Source: an uncultured Eubacterium sp. (GTDB taxonomy: Bacteria; Bacillota; Clostridia; Lachnospirales; Lachnospiraceae). From it: a stretch of 64,000 nucleotides of DNA. Below, piece after piece: positions 42,982 through 52,540 of the stretch (position 1 is its first letter; each line of letters begins with the position of its first letter). The notes under the pieces are model-generated. The model did no database searches. It was not told where the DNA came from and was given only the letters and a program-made list of their open reading frames with translations. The DNA lies in contig CAMEVC010000008.1 of NCBI GenBank assembly GCA_945939115.1, positions 20,051 to 84,050 of the forward strand. The letters are read 5' to 3'. The position numbers were made by a program, and so were the translations under genes.

Positions 42982-43827
42982 ATGCATGATTTAAATATAT
43001 TGTTAAAGCTTGAATTTAAAAGGGCATTAAAAAGCAGATTGTTATATATTAGTCTGGCAATAGGAATAGCAATAGCAACAGGCTCGTTTATTAACAAGAC
43101 TGTGCCACATATGGATGTTCTCAATGGATTTACAGGAAATGTTGCCTCTTATCCGTTTTCTGTGTATAACTCATGGATGGGAAATTTTATGGGATATGAA
43201 CCGTTTGCAACGGCGTATATTTATATATGTATGTTATATTCGGCATTACCGTATTGTGGATTATTTTCAATTGATAATAAGAATCAGTACATATTGCAGT
43301 ATTACAGCAGGGTATCAAAGAATAAGGTACATGCTGCGAAATTTATTACAACATTTGTTGTTGGGGGATTGTTAGTGTTTATACCAATATTCATTAATCT
43401 TGTTGCAACGATGATGTTTATTCCGGCATTATCTCCGGTAGAGAATGGCTTATTTATTGGAACAGGAAAATCTATTATGTCTAATCTGTTTTGTGACCAT
43501 ACTATGATATATGTATTTATATACTTATTGCAGTTTTTTATATATGGAGGGGCTTTTTCTGTAGTTTCATTAGCCGTTTCATTTACATTTAACAATGTTT
43601 TCTTAGTCGTTATATCACCATTTGTTGCTTATTATGGAGTTGGTGTTATATCGTCACTATGCAAGAATTATCTTGGGTTAACATCTTTTAATCCAATGGT
43701 ATATTTAAGCCCGTCATATCTGTTACCTAATGTAGGGTTAGTAGGTTTTATCTTAGAACCTATAATAATTATAATTATATGTATGTTGGTTTTCTTTAGA
43801 AAGGGTGCAAATAATGAAGCGTTGTAA
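42982..43827 (+). CDS. Multi-pass membrane protein, probable ABC-2-type permease
   Basis: 281 residues with about six helices. A cytoplasmic start (LNILLKLEFKRALKSRLLYISLAIGIAIATGS) of the kind seen in ABC-2 permeases is followed by a large first outside loop and helices near 75-95, 120-150, 180-205, 210-230 and 258-276. An ABC ATPase lies at the end of the same gene run, which supports a transporter role. The sequence is AT-rich and poorly conserved; I cannot name a family with certainty. Its last codons overlap the next gene by 14 bases. Confidence 0.75.
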   Translation: MHDLNILLKLEFKRALKSRLLYISLAIGIAIATGSFINKTVPHMDVLNGFTGNVASYPFSVYNSWMGNFMGYEPFATAYIYICMLYSALPYCGLFSIDNKNQYILQYYSRVSKNKVHAAKFITTFVVGGLLVFIPIFINLVATMMFIPALSPVENGLFIGTGKSIMSNLFCDHTMIYVFIYLLQFFIYGGAFSVVSLAVSFTFNNVFLVVISPFVAYYGVGVISSLCKNYLGLTSFNPMVYLSPSYLLPNVGLVGFILEPIIIIIICMLVFFRKGANNEAL

Positions 43828-44353
43828 AATAATTGGATTAATTATAGCTGGCATAATTGTGACAATATGTATAGCAATGATTGTCAGAATTAATATACTG
43901 TTTCCACAAGCAGAAGATGTGAGTTTTACCGTCGATAATCCTGCCAATATTGATGGGATTATTGTGAAACCTGTTAGTTATCAGGTATGTACTATTCAGG
44001 AATATTCAAAGCTTTCGTCTAAATATGCTAATATTAGAGAAGATAAAATTGATAGAAGCAGAGTTGTTTTATTTACAATATCAATTGAGAATACAACAGA
44101 AGAGGTAGCTGATTATGTTCCAAGCTATATTTTTGTATCGGAAGAACTAAATGCTTTTAATGGTGTGACCCCTATTGATTCTGGTACAAGACATTGTACT
44201 CTATTGCCACATGAGACAAAGGAAATTAAATTGCAGGCATATATTGGACCTGCTCAGTTAGATGATAAGAAACTGGATAAATTGGATTCTTCAACAATTA
44301 CATTGGTATATTCATTTTATCCGTATAGGAAAAAGCTTGTTTTTAGCAGATAG
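43814..44353 (+). CDS. Membrane-anchored extracytoplasmic protein of the ABC operon
   Basis: 179 residues: one N-terminal membrane helix (about 5-28), then a beta-rich outside domain with SFTVDNPANIDGIIVKPVSYQVCT, VVLFTISIENTTEEVADYVPSYIFVSEELNAF and LLPHETKEIKLQAYIGP. The pattern resembles the immunoglobulin-like domains of the two lipoproteins in the same operon (DUF5028/DUF4352 style, not verified). AAAGGGTG precedes the ATG, which lies within the preceding permease gene in another frame, so translation is coupled. It may be an accessory or sensor subunit of the transporter. Confidence 0.75.
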   Translation: MKRCKIIGLIIAGIIVTICIAMIVRINILFPQAEDVSFTVDNPANIDGIIVKPVSYQVCTIQEYSKLSSKYANIREDKIDRSRVVLFTISIENTTEEVADYVPSYIFVSEELNAFNGVTPIDSGTRHCTLLPHETKEIKLQAYIGPAQLDDKKLDKLDSSTITLVYSFYPYRKKLVFSR

Positions 44354-44361
44354 GAATATGC

Positions 44362-45147
44362 ATGAAGAAATTATTAAATAAACCATGGTTTTATGCACTT
44401 TATTGTATACCTCAATTTATAATGATTCATTCGGCTTCAACAGCAAGTCAGGATTTTAAAAACGTAAATGCGTGTATATCAGATTATTATCTGTATTTTT
44501 ATAATTGGTTTAATTATTTTTTCCTTTGTATGTATGAGATAATATTTATAAGTTTTTTTATGGTATTACTCATAAGAAAGGAAATGGATTGTAATAGAGT
44601 GATATTATATGATTCGACATTAAAACTATGGAAAAATTGTATTAAAAGCAGTGTTTCATTAACATTTATTGTTCCAATAATTAATAATATTATTATTGGT
44701 CTTGTTGCAATTTTAAAACATGCGTCAGTTTCATGTAATTGGAATGAAATTGGGAGTTTTGCTAAGAATATGATGCCGTATTTTGACATTAAAGAATGTA
44801 ATCTTTGGATAATTATTATCTTATGCATGTTTTTGGATATTCTTCGATTGCAGGTCGCATTATTAATGATATGTATAATACACTGGCTTTTCAGAAAGTC
44901 AATTATTGATTTTTTTATTGTGTACATTAATGTTATATTAGTTAATTTACAAGGCTTATTTGGATATTATAATATGAATATAAAATGCGTATATAAGTAT
45001 ATGATCATGTCGCAGAGAAGGGTTTATTTGTATGGTATATCTATAAAAGAAAACATTGTAGTTCCGGTTTTTATATGGAGTTGTTTTTTTGTAGTCAGTA
45101 TATTGGCATTCAGATTCTACAGAAAGGACATGTTAAACAATCAATGA
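44362..45147 (+). CDS. Multi-pass membrane protein of the ABC operon (permease-like)
   Basis: 261 residues with about six helices; no recognisable family motif. The N-terminus (KKLLNKPWFYALYCIPQFIMIHSAS) lacks a clear signal peptide. It is among the most AT-rich genes in the window, with runs such as ATTATTAATAATATTATTATT. It ends with ATGA, so the next membrane-protein gene starts within its last codons. The pairing suggests the two form a heteromeric membrane domain for the downstream ATPase; this is inference from order, spacing and size. Confidence 0.7.
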   Translation: MKKLLNKPWFYALYCIPQFIMIHSASTASQDFKNVNACISDYYLYFYNWFNYFFLCMYEIIFISFFMVLLIRKEMDCNRVILYDSTLKLWKNCIKSSVSLTFIVPIINNIIIGLVAILKHASVSCNWNEIGSFAKNMMPYFDIKECNLWIIIILCMFLDILRLQVALLMICIIHWLFRKSIIDFFIVYINVILVNLQGLFGYYNMNIKCVYKYMIMSQRRVYLYGISIKENIVVPVFIWSCFFVVSILAFRFYRKDMLNNQ

Positions 45148-45971
45148 AATGTTTTTTAAACGTGTTTAAGGCAGATTGGAAAAGATTTTGGAATATTGCA
45201 TGGAAGCTGTATATTGCTTTGGCTGTTTATTGTATTTTGCAGGCATTATTATTTTGTTCTGACATGATAAAATTTATTGATAAAGGAAGAATAGCAAGTG
45301 TGTCATTAGGAGAATGCCTGATGAATTTTTTTAAGGGGGCTAAGGAGTTTTATCCTGAAAGTAAATCTCCGATGGATATACCAGTGTTTGAGATATTTGT
45401 TTTACTTTATCTGTTATTTATAATTGCCTATTATGTTAATTCAGATAGAAGCGCCTTGGGAAGAAGCATAATGATTGCTTCTAAATCACCTGTTTATTGG
45501 TGGGTAAGCAAATATATCATTATATTATGTGCAGTATTGATGTATATGATAATAATAGTAGTCACACACATGATGTGTGGATTAATTGTTCTAGGAAATA
45601 GATTTAAGCTTGGTATAAGCTTTACATCTGAACAAAATATTAAATTATTACTGGGGAACGACAATATAAAATGTGATACCAATGTTGTGTTATTGATTAT
45701 ATTATGTCTGTTATGTTTAATTACTGCATCTGCAATTATTTTATTGATGTCATACATAACGAATTCAATATTTGGTTTTATACTGAACCTTATATTGTTT
45801 ATAGTCAGTATATGTTATATGAAGTGGTTTTGTTTCTATAATTATATGATGATGTACAGAATTCCTCATGTTTATAATCAATGGTATTTAGGTGCAGGGT
45901 TAATGATAATAATTAATGTGGTAATTATGCTGATAGGAATAATATACTCAAAAAGAAAAGATTTCTTATAG
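45144..45971 (+). CDS. Multi-pass membrane protein of the ABC operon (permease-like)
   Basis: 275 residues, about six helices, very AT-rich. The start (MKCFLNVFKADWKRFWNIAWKLYIALAVYCILQALLF) overlaps the preceding stop as ATGA. I reject a longer in-frame start inside the previous gene for lack of a ribosome site. The arrangement (cytoplasmic amphipathic start, helix, outside loop, then helices near 90-110, 135-165, 200-225, 230-250 and 255-270) resembles ABC-2 permeases such as bacteriocin-immunity exporters. The ATPase follows 15 bases later. Function is not proven by motif. Confidence 0.72.
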   Translation: MKCFLNVFKADWKRFWNIAWKLYIALAVYCILQALLFCSDMIKFIDKGRIASVSLGECLMNFFKGAKEFYPESKSPMDIPVFEIFVLLYLLFIIAYYVNSDRSALGRSIMIASKSPVYWWVSKYIIILCAVLMYMIIIVVTHMMCGLIVLGNRFKLGISFTSEQNIKLLLGNDNIKCDTNVVLLIILCLLCLITASAIILLMSYITNSIFGFILNLILFIVSICYMKWFCFYNYMMMYRIPHVYNQWYLGAGLMIIINVVIMLIGIIYSKRKDFL

Positions 45972-45986
45972 GAGGGAATTAGTAGT

Positions 45987-46640
45987 ATGTATATTGAATT
46001 AAGGAATGTTAGTAAGAAAATAAAGGGGGTGACGGTTCTTGATAATGTCAGCCTTCGCATGGAATCCGGAAAGATATATGGCTTGAAGGGCAAAAATGGA
46101 AGTGGTAAGACAATGCTTATGAGAGCAATTTCAGGTCTTATTAAAGTGACGGGAACAGTAGATATTGATGGTAAAATACTTGGAAGAGACGAGATGTTTC
46201 CGCCGAGTGTAGGAATACTTATTGAGAATCCTTCTTTTATAAGTAATTATACGGGATTTGAGAATTTAAAGACTTTGGCATCTATCAGGGAGAGAATTGA
46301 TGATGACAAGATAAGGCAGACATTAACAGAGGTGGGGTTGGAGCCGGATGATAAGAGAACATTCAGAAAGTATTCTCTTGGTATGAAGCAGCGCCTTGGA
46401 ATAGCGGCAGCCATTATGGAAGATCCTGATATTATTATTCTGGACGAGCCAATTAATGCACTTGATGATTCGGGAACTGAGCAGGTAAGGGATATTCTGA
46501 TGAAGCACAAAGAACGCGGAGCATTGATTATAATTGCATGTCATGATGCAGATGAACTTAATTTCCTGTCAGATGAGGTAATTGAAATTGCAGAAGGCAG
46601 AATACAAAGAAAGAAAGATGATAACAAGATGGATAATTGA
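45987..46640 (+). CDS. ABC transporter ATP-binding protein
   Basis: Energises the membrane proteins encoded just upstream. The 217 residues contain Walker A GKNGSGKT (35-42), a Q-loop region near GILIENPSF, the signature LGMKQ (131-135), Walker B IIILDEP (149-155), a D-loop NALDD and the switch His in ACHDADELN. Its similarity is to the short ATPases of peptide, bacteriocin-immunity and multidrug ABC-2 exporters. AGGAGGG precedes the ATG. It is the last gene of the LytTR-linked run; a strong terminator follows. Confidence 0.94.
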   Translation: MYIELRNVSKKIKGVTVLDNVSLRMESGKIYGLKGKNGSGKTMLMRAISGLIKVTGTVDIDGKILGRDEMFPPSVGILIENPSFISNYTGFENLKTLASIRERIDDDKIRQTLTEVGLEPDDKRTFRKYSLGMKQRLGIAAAIMEDPDIIILDEPINALDDSGTEQVRDILMKHKERGALIIIACHDADELNFLSDEVIEIAEGRIQRKKDDNKMDN

Positions 46641-46644
46641 ATTA

Positions 46645-46678
46645 AACCCCTGTATCTGATGTATCAGATACAGGGGTT
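46645..46678. terminator. Bidirectional terminator after the ABC ATPase gene
   Basis: A perfect 15-bp stem AACCCCTGTATCTGA and its complement with a 4-nt loop. It is shared with the convergent 41-residue membrane protein gene. Confidence 0.88.
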
Positions 46679-46690
46679 GTAATTTAATCT

Positions 46691-46816
46691 TTAGTTATCT
46701 TCATCGTTGATATCCTTCTGTGCAACTGCAGCAGCAACAACGGATATTATAACCACAGCGGCTATTATTGCAACGGCGACGCCGATAATCGGACCAATAA
46801 ATAACATAAAACTCAT
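46691..46816 (-). CDS. 41-residue single-helix membrane protein
   Basis: Below the usual length cut-off for gene finding. ATG (46816) is preceded by AAGAGGTG at good spacing, and a plausible promoter lies 27 bp further upstream. The product begins MSFMLFIGPIIG, forms one long hydrophobic helix rich in Ala, Val and Ile (residues 3-32), and ends in an acidic tail QKDINDEDN. It lies between the ABC ATPase terminator and the giant activase-like gene on the same strand as the latter, so readthrough from that gene is possible. Function unknown; it could be a regulator of a membrane complex. Confidence 0.72.
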   Translation of the reverse strand: MSFMLFIGPIIGVAVAIIAAVVIISVVAAAVAQKDINDEDN

Positions 46817-46842
46817 GATATCACACCTCTTAAAAGATATTT

Positions 46843-46871
46843 ACTATATCTATTATATATCGGTTTTGTAA
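46843..46871 (-). promoter_or_regulatory. Candidate promoter for the 41-residue protein gene
   Basis: On the minus strand TTACAA and TATAGT are spaced 17 bp, placing the transcript start just before the ribosome site. Confidence 0.45.
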
Positions 46872-46884
46872 TATGTACAAGCAG

Positions 46885-49800
46885 TTAAGCATCTTTTTTA
46901 GTTTCATTTTCTTCGTTAGCAAGATTCTTGCTTGCTGTAGAGAGCATAAGTTTAATTCTGTTGAGCTGGTTAACTTCAGAAGCACCAGGGTCGTAATCGA
47001 TAGCTATTATATTAGCTTCAGGATATGCTGCCCGGAGTTCTTTAATTACCCCTTTACCAACGATATGATTTGGAAGACATGCAAATGGCTGGCAGCACAC
47101 AATGTTTCCAACACCATGGTGTATAAGCTCAATCATTTCTCCTGTAAGAAGCCATCCCTCACCTGTCTGGTTACCAAGTGATACGAAGTCCTTGGCATAA
47201 TTGGCAGTTTCCTTAATCTTAGAAGGAGCATCAAAGCGTTTGCTTTGTGCAAGGGCTTTGGTTCCAGCTTTTCTGAAGGCTTCAAGAACTTTGATAATTG
47301 TTGTTGATACAATAGCACCTTTCTTAGGAGCTTTCAGTAATTCATGCTTATAGTTAGAATTCTGGAAACAATAGAGCAGGAATCCCATTAAATCAGGCAT
47401 TACAGCTTCGGCACCCTCGGACTCAAGAAGATCAACAATATGGTTGTTAGCTGCAGGCATGAATTTAACTAATATTTCACCTACAACACCAACGCGCGGT
47501 TTTTTGATATCCTTGAGAGGAATGTTGTCAAAGTCATTGACGATTGCTCTTAAGTTTTTGTTGAATTCTTTCATATGTACTTTGTCCTTAGTGAGCTGTT
47601 CTATGCAGACTTTCTTCCATTTCTCATGGAGTGCATTGACAGAGCCGGGAACAGCTTCGTAAGGTCGTGTTCTGTATACTACATTCATGAATATATCACC
47701 GTACTCAACAGCCATCATTGCTTTCATAAGCATAGGCAGATCATATGAGAATCCAGGATTAGTCTCAATTCCCTGTGCACTGAGCGAGATTACCGGAATT
47801 TCCGGAAGTCCTGCCTTAATAAGAGCACGTCGGATAAATCCTATATAGTTAGATGCACGGCATCCTCCGCCTGTCTGAGACATAATGACAGCAGTTCTTG
47901 AAAGGTCGTATTTGCCTGAGAGAAGTGCATTCATAATCTGTCCGACAACCATAAGAGAAGGATAGCAGGCATCGTTATTAACATATTTCAAGCCTACATC
48001 AACAGATGATTTGTTGTCATTGTCAAGAACTTCAATATTATATCCACATGAATTAAGGGCTGGCCCTAACAGGTCAAAATGTATAGGTGACATCTGTGGA
48101 CAAAGTATTGTGTAGTTCTTTCGCATTTCCTCTGTGAAAAGAACTCTGTTATATGCAGAAGAAACTACATCTCTCTTATAATTCTTCTTTTCCCGTACCT
48201 TGAGTGCGGCTATAAGAGAGCGGATTCGGATTCTCGCTGCACCGAGGTTGTTAACCTCATCAATCTTAAGTACGGTATATATCTTTCCAGACTTAGTAAG
48301 TATATCGTTGACTGCATCGGTTGTGACGGCATCAAGTCCGCATCCGAATGAATTAAGCTGTATGAGGTCAAGATTATCTACCGTTTTAACATAGTTGGCA
48401 GCAGCGTACAGTCTTGAATGGTACATCCACTGATCCATTATTATGAGAGGCCTTTCTACATTGCCAAGGTGAGCAACGCTGTCCTCTGTGAGTACGGCGA
48501 GACCATATGAGTTGATAAGCTCAGGGATACCGTGGTTAACCTCAGGGTCAACATGGTAAGGTCTGCCTGCGAGAACAATTCCGCGTTTGCCTGTTTCGTT
48601 AAGGTATGCGATAACCTCCTCACCTTTCTTTCTCACATCGGCGCGGCATGCCATCATTTCATTCCAGCCATCTTTAACCGCAGCTTTGACTTCAGAAGCA
48701 GGAATAAAAGAGAATTCTTCTACAAGTCGTTTAGAAAGCTTATCTTCGCTTTCAAATGACATGAATGGATTCTTAAACTCTATATCGTTGTCTTTTAATT
48801 CCTCAACATTATTCTTAATGTTTTCAGCATATGAAGTGACAATAGGGCAGTTGTAATGGTTGTTGGTACCCTCGTACTCGTTATGTTCATATGGAACACA
48901 AGGGTAGAAGATAAATTTAACTCCCTGTTTTATAAGCCACATGATATGTCCATGTGCAAGCTTTGCCGGGTAACACTCTGACTCAGATGGAATTGATTCA
49001 ATTCCAAGTTCGTAGAGCTTATGGCTTGACTGAGGAGAGAGTATAACCCTGTATCCAAGCTTTGTGAAAAATGTGTACCAGAACGGGTAATTCTCATACA
49101 TATTGAGAACTCTTGGAATACCAACTGTTCCGCGGGCAGCCTTCTGCTCAGAAAGCGGTTCATAGTCAAAGAGTCTGTGGAACTTGTAATCAAAGAGGTT
49201 AGGAAGCTTTTCCTGATTCTTCTCTTTGCCGAGTCCACGCTCACATCTGTTTCCGGTTATGAATTGTCTGCCTCCGGAGAATTTATTAATAGTAAGGTGG
49301 CAGTTGTTAGTACATCCTTTACATCTTGTAAGCTTTGTTTCATATGTAAGATTATTAATCTTGTCAATTGTAAGCATTGATGATTCAGATATTCCATCAT
49401 ATCTCTCTCTTGCGATAAGCGCTGCACCAAATGCACCCATAATTCCTGCAATATCAGGTCTTACAGCATCTACGCCGGTTATCTTTTCAAAACTTCTGAG
49501 GACGGCATCGTTATAGAAGGTACCTCCCTGTACAACGATGTGCTTTCCTAAATCATCAGGGTCAGAAATCTTGATAACCTTGTACAAAGCATTTTTAATT
49601 ACAGAATATGCAAGACCGGCTGAGATATCTGAAACTTCAGCGCCTTCCTTCTGAGCCTGCTTAACCTTAGAGTTCATGAACACAGTACAGCGTGTACCGA
49701 GGTCAATAGGATGTTTTGCAAAAAGAGCAGCTTTAGCAAAATCCTGAACTGAGAAGTTAAGTCCTTTAGCAAATGTTTCTATAAATGAGCCACATCCGGA

Positions 49801-51132
49801 TGAACATGCCTCATTGAGCTGTACTGAGTCAACAGTCTGGTTCTTTATCTTGATACATTTCATATCCTGGCCGCCGATGTCAATGATACAATCCACATCA
49901 GGGTCGAAGAAAGCGGCTGCATAGAAGTGTGAAACTGTCTCAACCTCACCTTCATCAAGCATAAGTGCGGCCTTGATAAGTGCCTCTCCATAGCCTGTTG
50001 AGCAGGCATGAACGATTTTGGCTTCAGGTGGAAGCAGATTATATATCTCTTTGATAGATTTAATTGTAGTGGCAAGTGGTGAACCATTGTTACTTGAGTA
50101 GAAGGAATACAGAAGATTACCATCCTCGTCTACCAATGCAACTTTGGTTGTTGTTGAACCTGCGTCTATACCGAGATAGCAGTTACCCTTGTATGAAGCG
50201 ATATCTGCTGTCTTAACATGGTGTGAGTTATGTCTTTTTGTGAAATCATCGTATTCAAGCTGGTTTCTGAATAATGGTTCCATACGTTCAACTTCGAATT
50301 CAAGCTTGATTTTACCCTGAAGTCTGCTGATGATATCAGAGACAGGTACACAGGTCTCCTCTTTATAATTCATTGCAGAGCCGACAGCAGCAAAAAGGTG
50401 TGAGTGTTCCGGAGCAATAATCTGGTCAGGTCCCAGACTTAATGTGCGGATAAAAGCCTGTCTTAATTCTGATAAGAAATGGAGCGGTCCGCCTAAGAAT
50501 GCTACATTACCACGTATTGGCTTTCCACATGCAAGTCCACTGATTGTCTGGTTGACTACAGCCTGGAAAATAGATGCAGATAAATCTTCCTTGGTTGCAC
50601 CCTCATTGATAAGAGGCTGTATATCAGACTTGGCAAATACACCACATCTTGCAGCTATAGGGTATATTGATTTGTAATTCTTTGCATACTCATTAAGCCC
50701 CATGGCATCTGTCTGTAAAAGGGTAGCCATCTGGTCAATGAATGAACCTGTTCCGCCGGCGCATATTCCATTCATACGCTGGTCAATACCATTAGTGAAA
50801 TATATGATTTTAGCATCCTCGCCACCAAGCTCAATGGCAACATCACACTGAGGGGCATAATCCTGAAGGGCAGTTGAAACAGCAACTACCTCCTGGGTAA
50901 AAGGAACTTCGAGATGCTTTGCGAGAGTGAGACCGCCAGAACCTGTAATTACAGGATATGCTTCAAACTCACCGATATTATCAACAGCTTTCTCTAAAAG
51001 AACCTGAAGAGTTTCCTGAATATTGGCAAAATGTCTCTCATAATCAGAAAACATAATATTATTGTCATTGTCTAAAACAGCGATTTTAACAGTTGTTGAA
51101 CCTATATCAATTCCTAATCTAAATTTATTCAT
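46885..51132 (-). CDS. Giant 2-hydroxyacyl-CoA dehydratase activase-related protein
   Basis: 1415 residues. Two ASKHA ATPase domains of the HgdC/BadFG family come first: domain 1 (about 1-270, [26 protein letters not shown]) and domain 2 (about 318-590, [34 protein letters not shown]). Only domain 2 keeps Cys by the cluster loop. A DUF2229-like region (about 640-900) and an HgdB-like C-terminal region with several Cys ([30 protein letters not shown]) follow. Activases use ATP to inject an electron into dehydratases; here activator and acceptor modules are fused. No partner dehydratase is adjacent, so the substrate is unknown. The ribosome site is 21 bases from the ATG. Confidence 0.92.
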   Translation of the reverse strand: MNKFRLGIDIGSTTVKIAVLDNDNNIMFSDYERHFANIQETLQVLLEKAVDNIGEFEAYPVITGSGGLTLAKHLEVPFTQEVVAVSTALQDYAPQCDVAIELGGEDAKIIYFTNGIDQRMNGICAGGTGSFIDQMATLLQTDAMGLNEYAKNYKSIYPIAARCGVFAKSDIQPLINEGATKEDLSASIFQAVVNQTISGLACGKPIRGNVAFLGGPLHFLSELRQAFIRTLSLGPDQIIAPEHSHLFAAVGSAMNYKEETCVPVSDIISRLQGKIKLEFEVERMEPLFRNQLEYDDFTKRHNSHHVKTADIASYKGNCYLGIDAGSTTTKVALVDEDGNLLYSFYSSNNGSPLATTIKSIKEIYNLLPPEAKIVHACSTGYGEALIKAALMLDEGEVETVSHFYAAAFFDPDVDCIIDIGGQDMKCIKIKNQTVDSVQLNEACSSGCGSFIETFAKGLNFSVQDFAKAALFAKHPIDLGTRCTVFMNSKVKQAQKEGAEVSDISAGLAYSVIKNALYKVIKISDPDDLGKHIVVQGGTFYNDAVLRSFEKITGVDAVRPDIAGIMGAFGAALIARERYDGISESSMLTIDKINNLTYETKLTRCKGCTNNCHLTINKFSGGRQFITGNRCERGLGKEKNQEKLPNLFDYKFHRLFDYEPLSEQKAARGTVGIPRVLNMYENYPFWYTFFTKLGYRVILSPQSSHKLYELGIESIPSESECYPAKLAHGHIMWLIKQGVKFIFYPCVPYEHNEYEGTNNHYNCPIVTSYAENIKNNVEELKDNDIEFKNPFMSFESEDKLSKRLVEEFSFIPASEVKAAVKDGWNEMMACRADVRKKGEEVIAYLNETGKRGIVLAGRPYHVDPEVNHGIPELINSYGLAVLTEDSVAHLGNVERPLIIMDQWMYHSRLYAAANYVKTVDNLDLIQLNSFGCGLDAVTTDAVNDILTKSGKIYTVLKIDEVNNLGAARIRIRSLIAALKVREKKNYKRDVVSSAYNRVLFTEEMRKNYTILCPQMSPIHFDLLGPALNSCGYNIEVLDNDNKSSVDVGLKYVNNDACYPSLMVVGQIMNALLSGKYDLSRTAVIMSQTGGGCRASNYIGFIRRALIKAGLPEIPVISLSAQGIETNPGFSYDLPMLMKAMMAVEYGDIFMNVVYRTRPYEAVPGSVNALHEKWKKVCIEQLTKDKVHMKEFNKNLRAIVNDFDNIPLKDIKKPRVGVVGEILVKFMPAANNHIVDLLESEGAEAVMPDLMGFLLYCFQNSNYKHELLKAPKKGAIVSTTIIKVLEAFRKAGTKALAQSKRFDAPSKIKETANYAKDFVSLGNQTGEGWLLTGEMIELIHHGVGNIVCCQPFACLPNHIVGKGVIKELRAAYPEANIIAIDYDPGASEVNQLNRIKLMLSTASKNLANEENETKKDA

Positions 51133-51245
51133 AACCTAATACAGCAGTGGCTGTCCTCCTTCTGTTTATATATGAAAAATAACCCTTTGCATACAAAATA
51201 TGGCGAAAATTGGCGTAAATTGTCATTTTATATGCAATCTTTTGC

Positions 51246-51274
51246 ATTATAGTGTAAAAACATTAAAATTTCAA
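51246..51274 (-). promoter_or_regulatory. Promoter of the activase-like gene
   Basis: On the minus strand TTGAAA and TATAAT are spaced exactly 17 bp, giving a leader of about 105 nt. The 322-bp intergenic region also holds repeated TGGCG(A/T)AAAT units (near 51200 and 51210) and TTGCATA/TATGCAA arms that may bind a regulator. Confidence 0.6.
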
Positions 51275-51357
51275 TATTAATAAGGAATTAAAAGATATCT
51301 TTTATCTTTACATCTTATATTTTTTATTAAAATTTAAGAACTAATATGTCAGTTTAA

Positions 51358-51387
51358 TTGACAAGGAAATGTAGTGTTTATTATAAT
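51358..51387 (+). promoter_or_regulatory. Promoter of the rhomboid-like gene
   Basis: A perfect TTGACA and TATAAT spaced 18 bp, about 65 bp before the start codon. Confidence 0.65.
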
Positions 51388-51453
51388 TTCAATTATGTAT
51401 TTCAGAATCAATCAGGGTCATAATAATATAGAGTTGAAAGGGTTATTAATTAT

Positions 51454-52440
51454 ATGAATTGGTTTGCTAAATTTGAAAAGAAATTTTCTAAATATGCTAT
51501 AAGAAATCTTATGTTTTACATTATTATCCTGTATGCAGTAGGATTTGTAATGAACACATTTTTTAACGGACTCTATGATGCGTACTTTGCTCTGGATTTT
51601 GCCAAGATATTCCAGGGACAGGTGTGGAGGCTGGTCACATTCATTATTCAGCCGCCATCAGACAGCATTTTTTTCGTTGTATTTGTTCTGTATTTTTATT
51701 ATCTGATTGGCACGGTTCTTGAGAGAATATGGGGCTCATTCAGATTTAATGTTTATTTCTTTACAGGCGTGATTCTCAACATAATTGCCGCTCTTATTAT
51801 TTACCTTATATGGGGAGTAAGCTTCCACTTAAGCACTAATTATATTAACCTTGCTCTATTTATGGCGTTTGCGCTGGAGCAGCCTGATATGGAAGTACTG
51901 CTGTTTTTCATTATTCCTATTAAGATTAAGTGGATGGCTATTCTGGATGCAGTTATATTTGGGATTACAATCGTGTTCGGATATCTTGTGCCGTTCCTGC
52001 CTATGAATGTATGGTACAGCCTGTATTATGCCGGATTCCTTGCACCTTCATATACTATGTGTTTTGCAAATGCAACGGCGGCTTTAGTTTCCATGTTAAA
52101 CTTTATTATTTTCTTCTTCCTGTATAAGAAGGGGCCAGCCAAGACAGGAACCCAGCGCAATTACAATAAGGCTATGAAGACCGCAAAAAAGGCGCAGCAG
52201 AATGCAAGAAAGCGCGAGGAGGCAAGACAACATGAGTACCAGCAGATGAATAATGCCCAGCAGATGAATAATCCTCAGCTGTCGAGAGGAAGACTCCCAA
52301 AGCATAGATGTGCTGTTTGTGGAAGAACGGAGCTGGATGACGATACACTTACATTCAGGTACTGTTCGAAATGTGCAGGAAATTATGAGTATTGTTCAGA
52401 GCATTTATATACTCATATTCATGTGACAGATGAGAAATAA
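51454..52440 (+). CDS. Rhomboid-fold membrane protein with C-terminal zinc ribbon, probably non-catalytic
   Basis: 328 residues. The first 225 form about six helices in rhomboid order with FQGQVWRLVTFIIQPP after helix 1, YYLIGTVLERIWGSFRFNVYFF after helix 2, and IPIKIKWMAI before helix 5. Active rhomboids need GxSG in helix 4 and His in helix 6; here the helix 4 segment reads LSTNYINLALFMAFA and helix 6 has no His, so catalysis is unlikely. A basic, Gln/Asn/Met-rich linker leads to a Cys4-type zinc ribbon CAVCGRTE...CSKCAGNYEYC. Function unknown; a membrane-protein recognition role like other pseudo-rhomboids is possible. Confidence 0.85.
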   Translation: MNWFAKFEKKFSKYAIRNLMFYIIILYAVGFVMNTFFNGLYDAYFALDFAKIFQGQVWRLVTFIIQPPSDSIFFVVFVLYFYYLIGTVLERIWGSFRFNVYFFTGVILNIIAALIIYLIWGVSFHLSTNYINLALFMAFALEQPDMEVLLFFIIPIKIKWMAILDAVIFGITIVFGYLVPFLPMNVWYSLYYAGFLAPSYTMCFANATAALVSMLNFIIFFFLYKKGPAKTGTQRNYNKAMKTAKKAQQNARKREEARQHEYQQMNNAQQMNNPQLSRGRLPKHRCAVCGRTELDDDTLTFRYCSKCAGNYEYCSEHLYTHIHVTDEK

Positions 52441-52466
52441 TTTGTTAAATAAAAAACTTAATTGAT

Positions 52467-52494
52467 TTGACAGATTTATGTGTTATTATATTGT
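52467..52494 (+). promoter_or_regulatory. Candidate promoter for pyk
   Basis: TTGACA followed after 16 bp by TATTGT. The -35 is perfect and the -10 is weak. Confidence 0.45.
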
Positions 52495-52540
52495 AGGTAT
52501 GTGTTTGATAATAATTTAATTATTTATTTGGAGGAGACTG

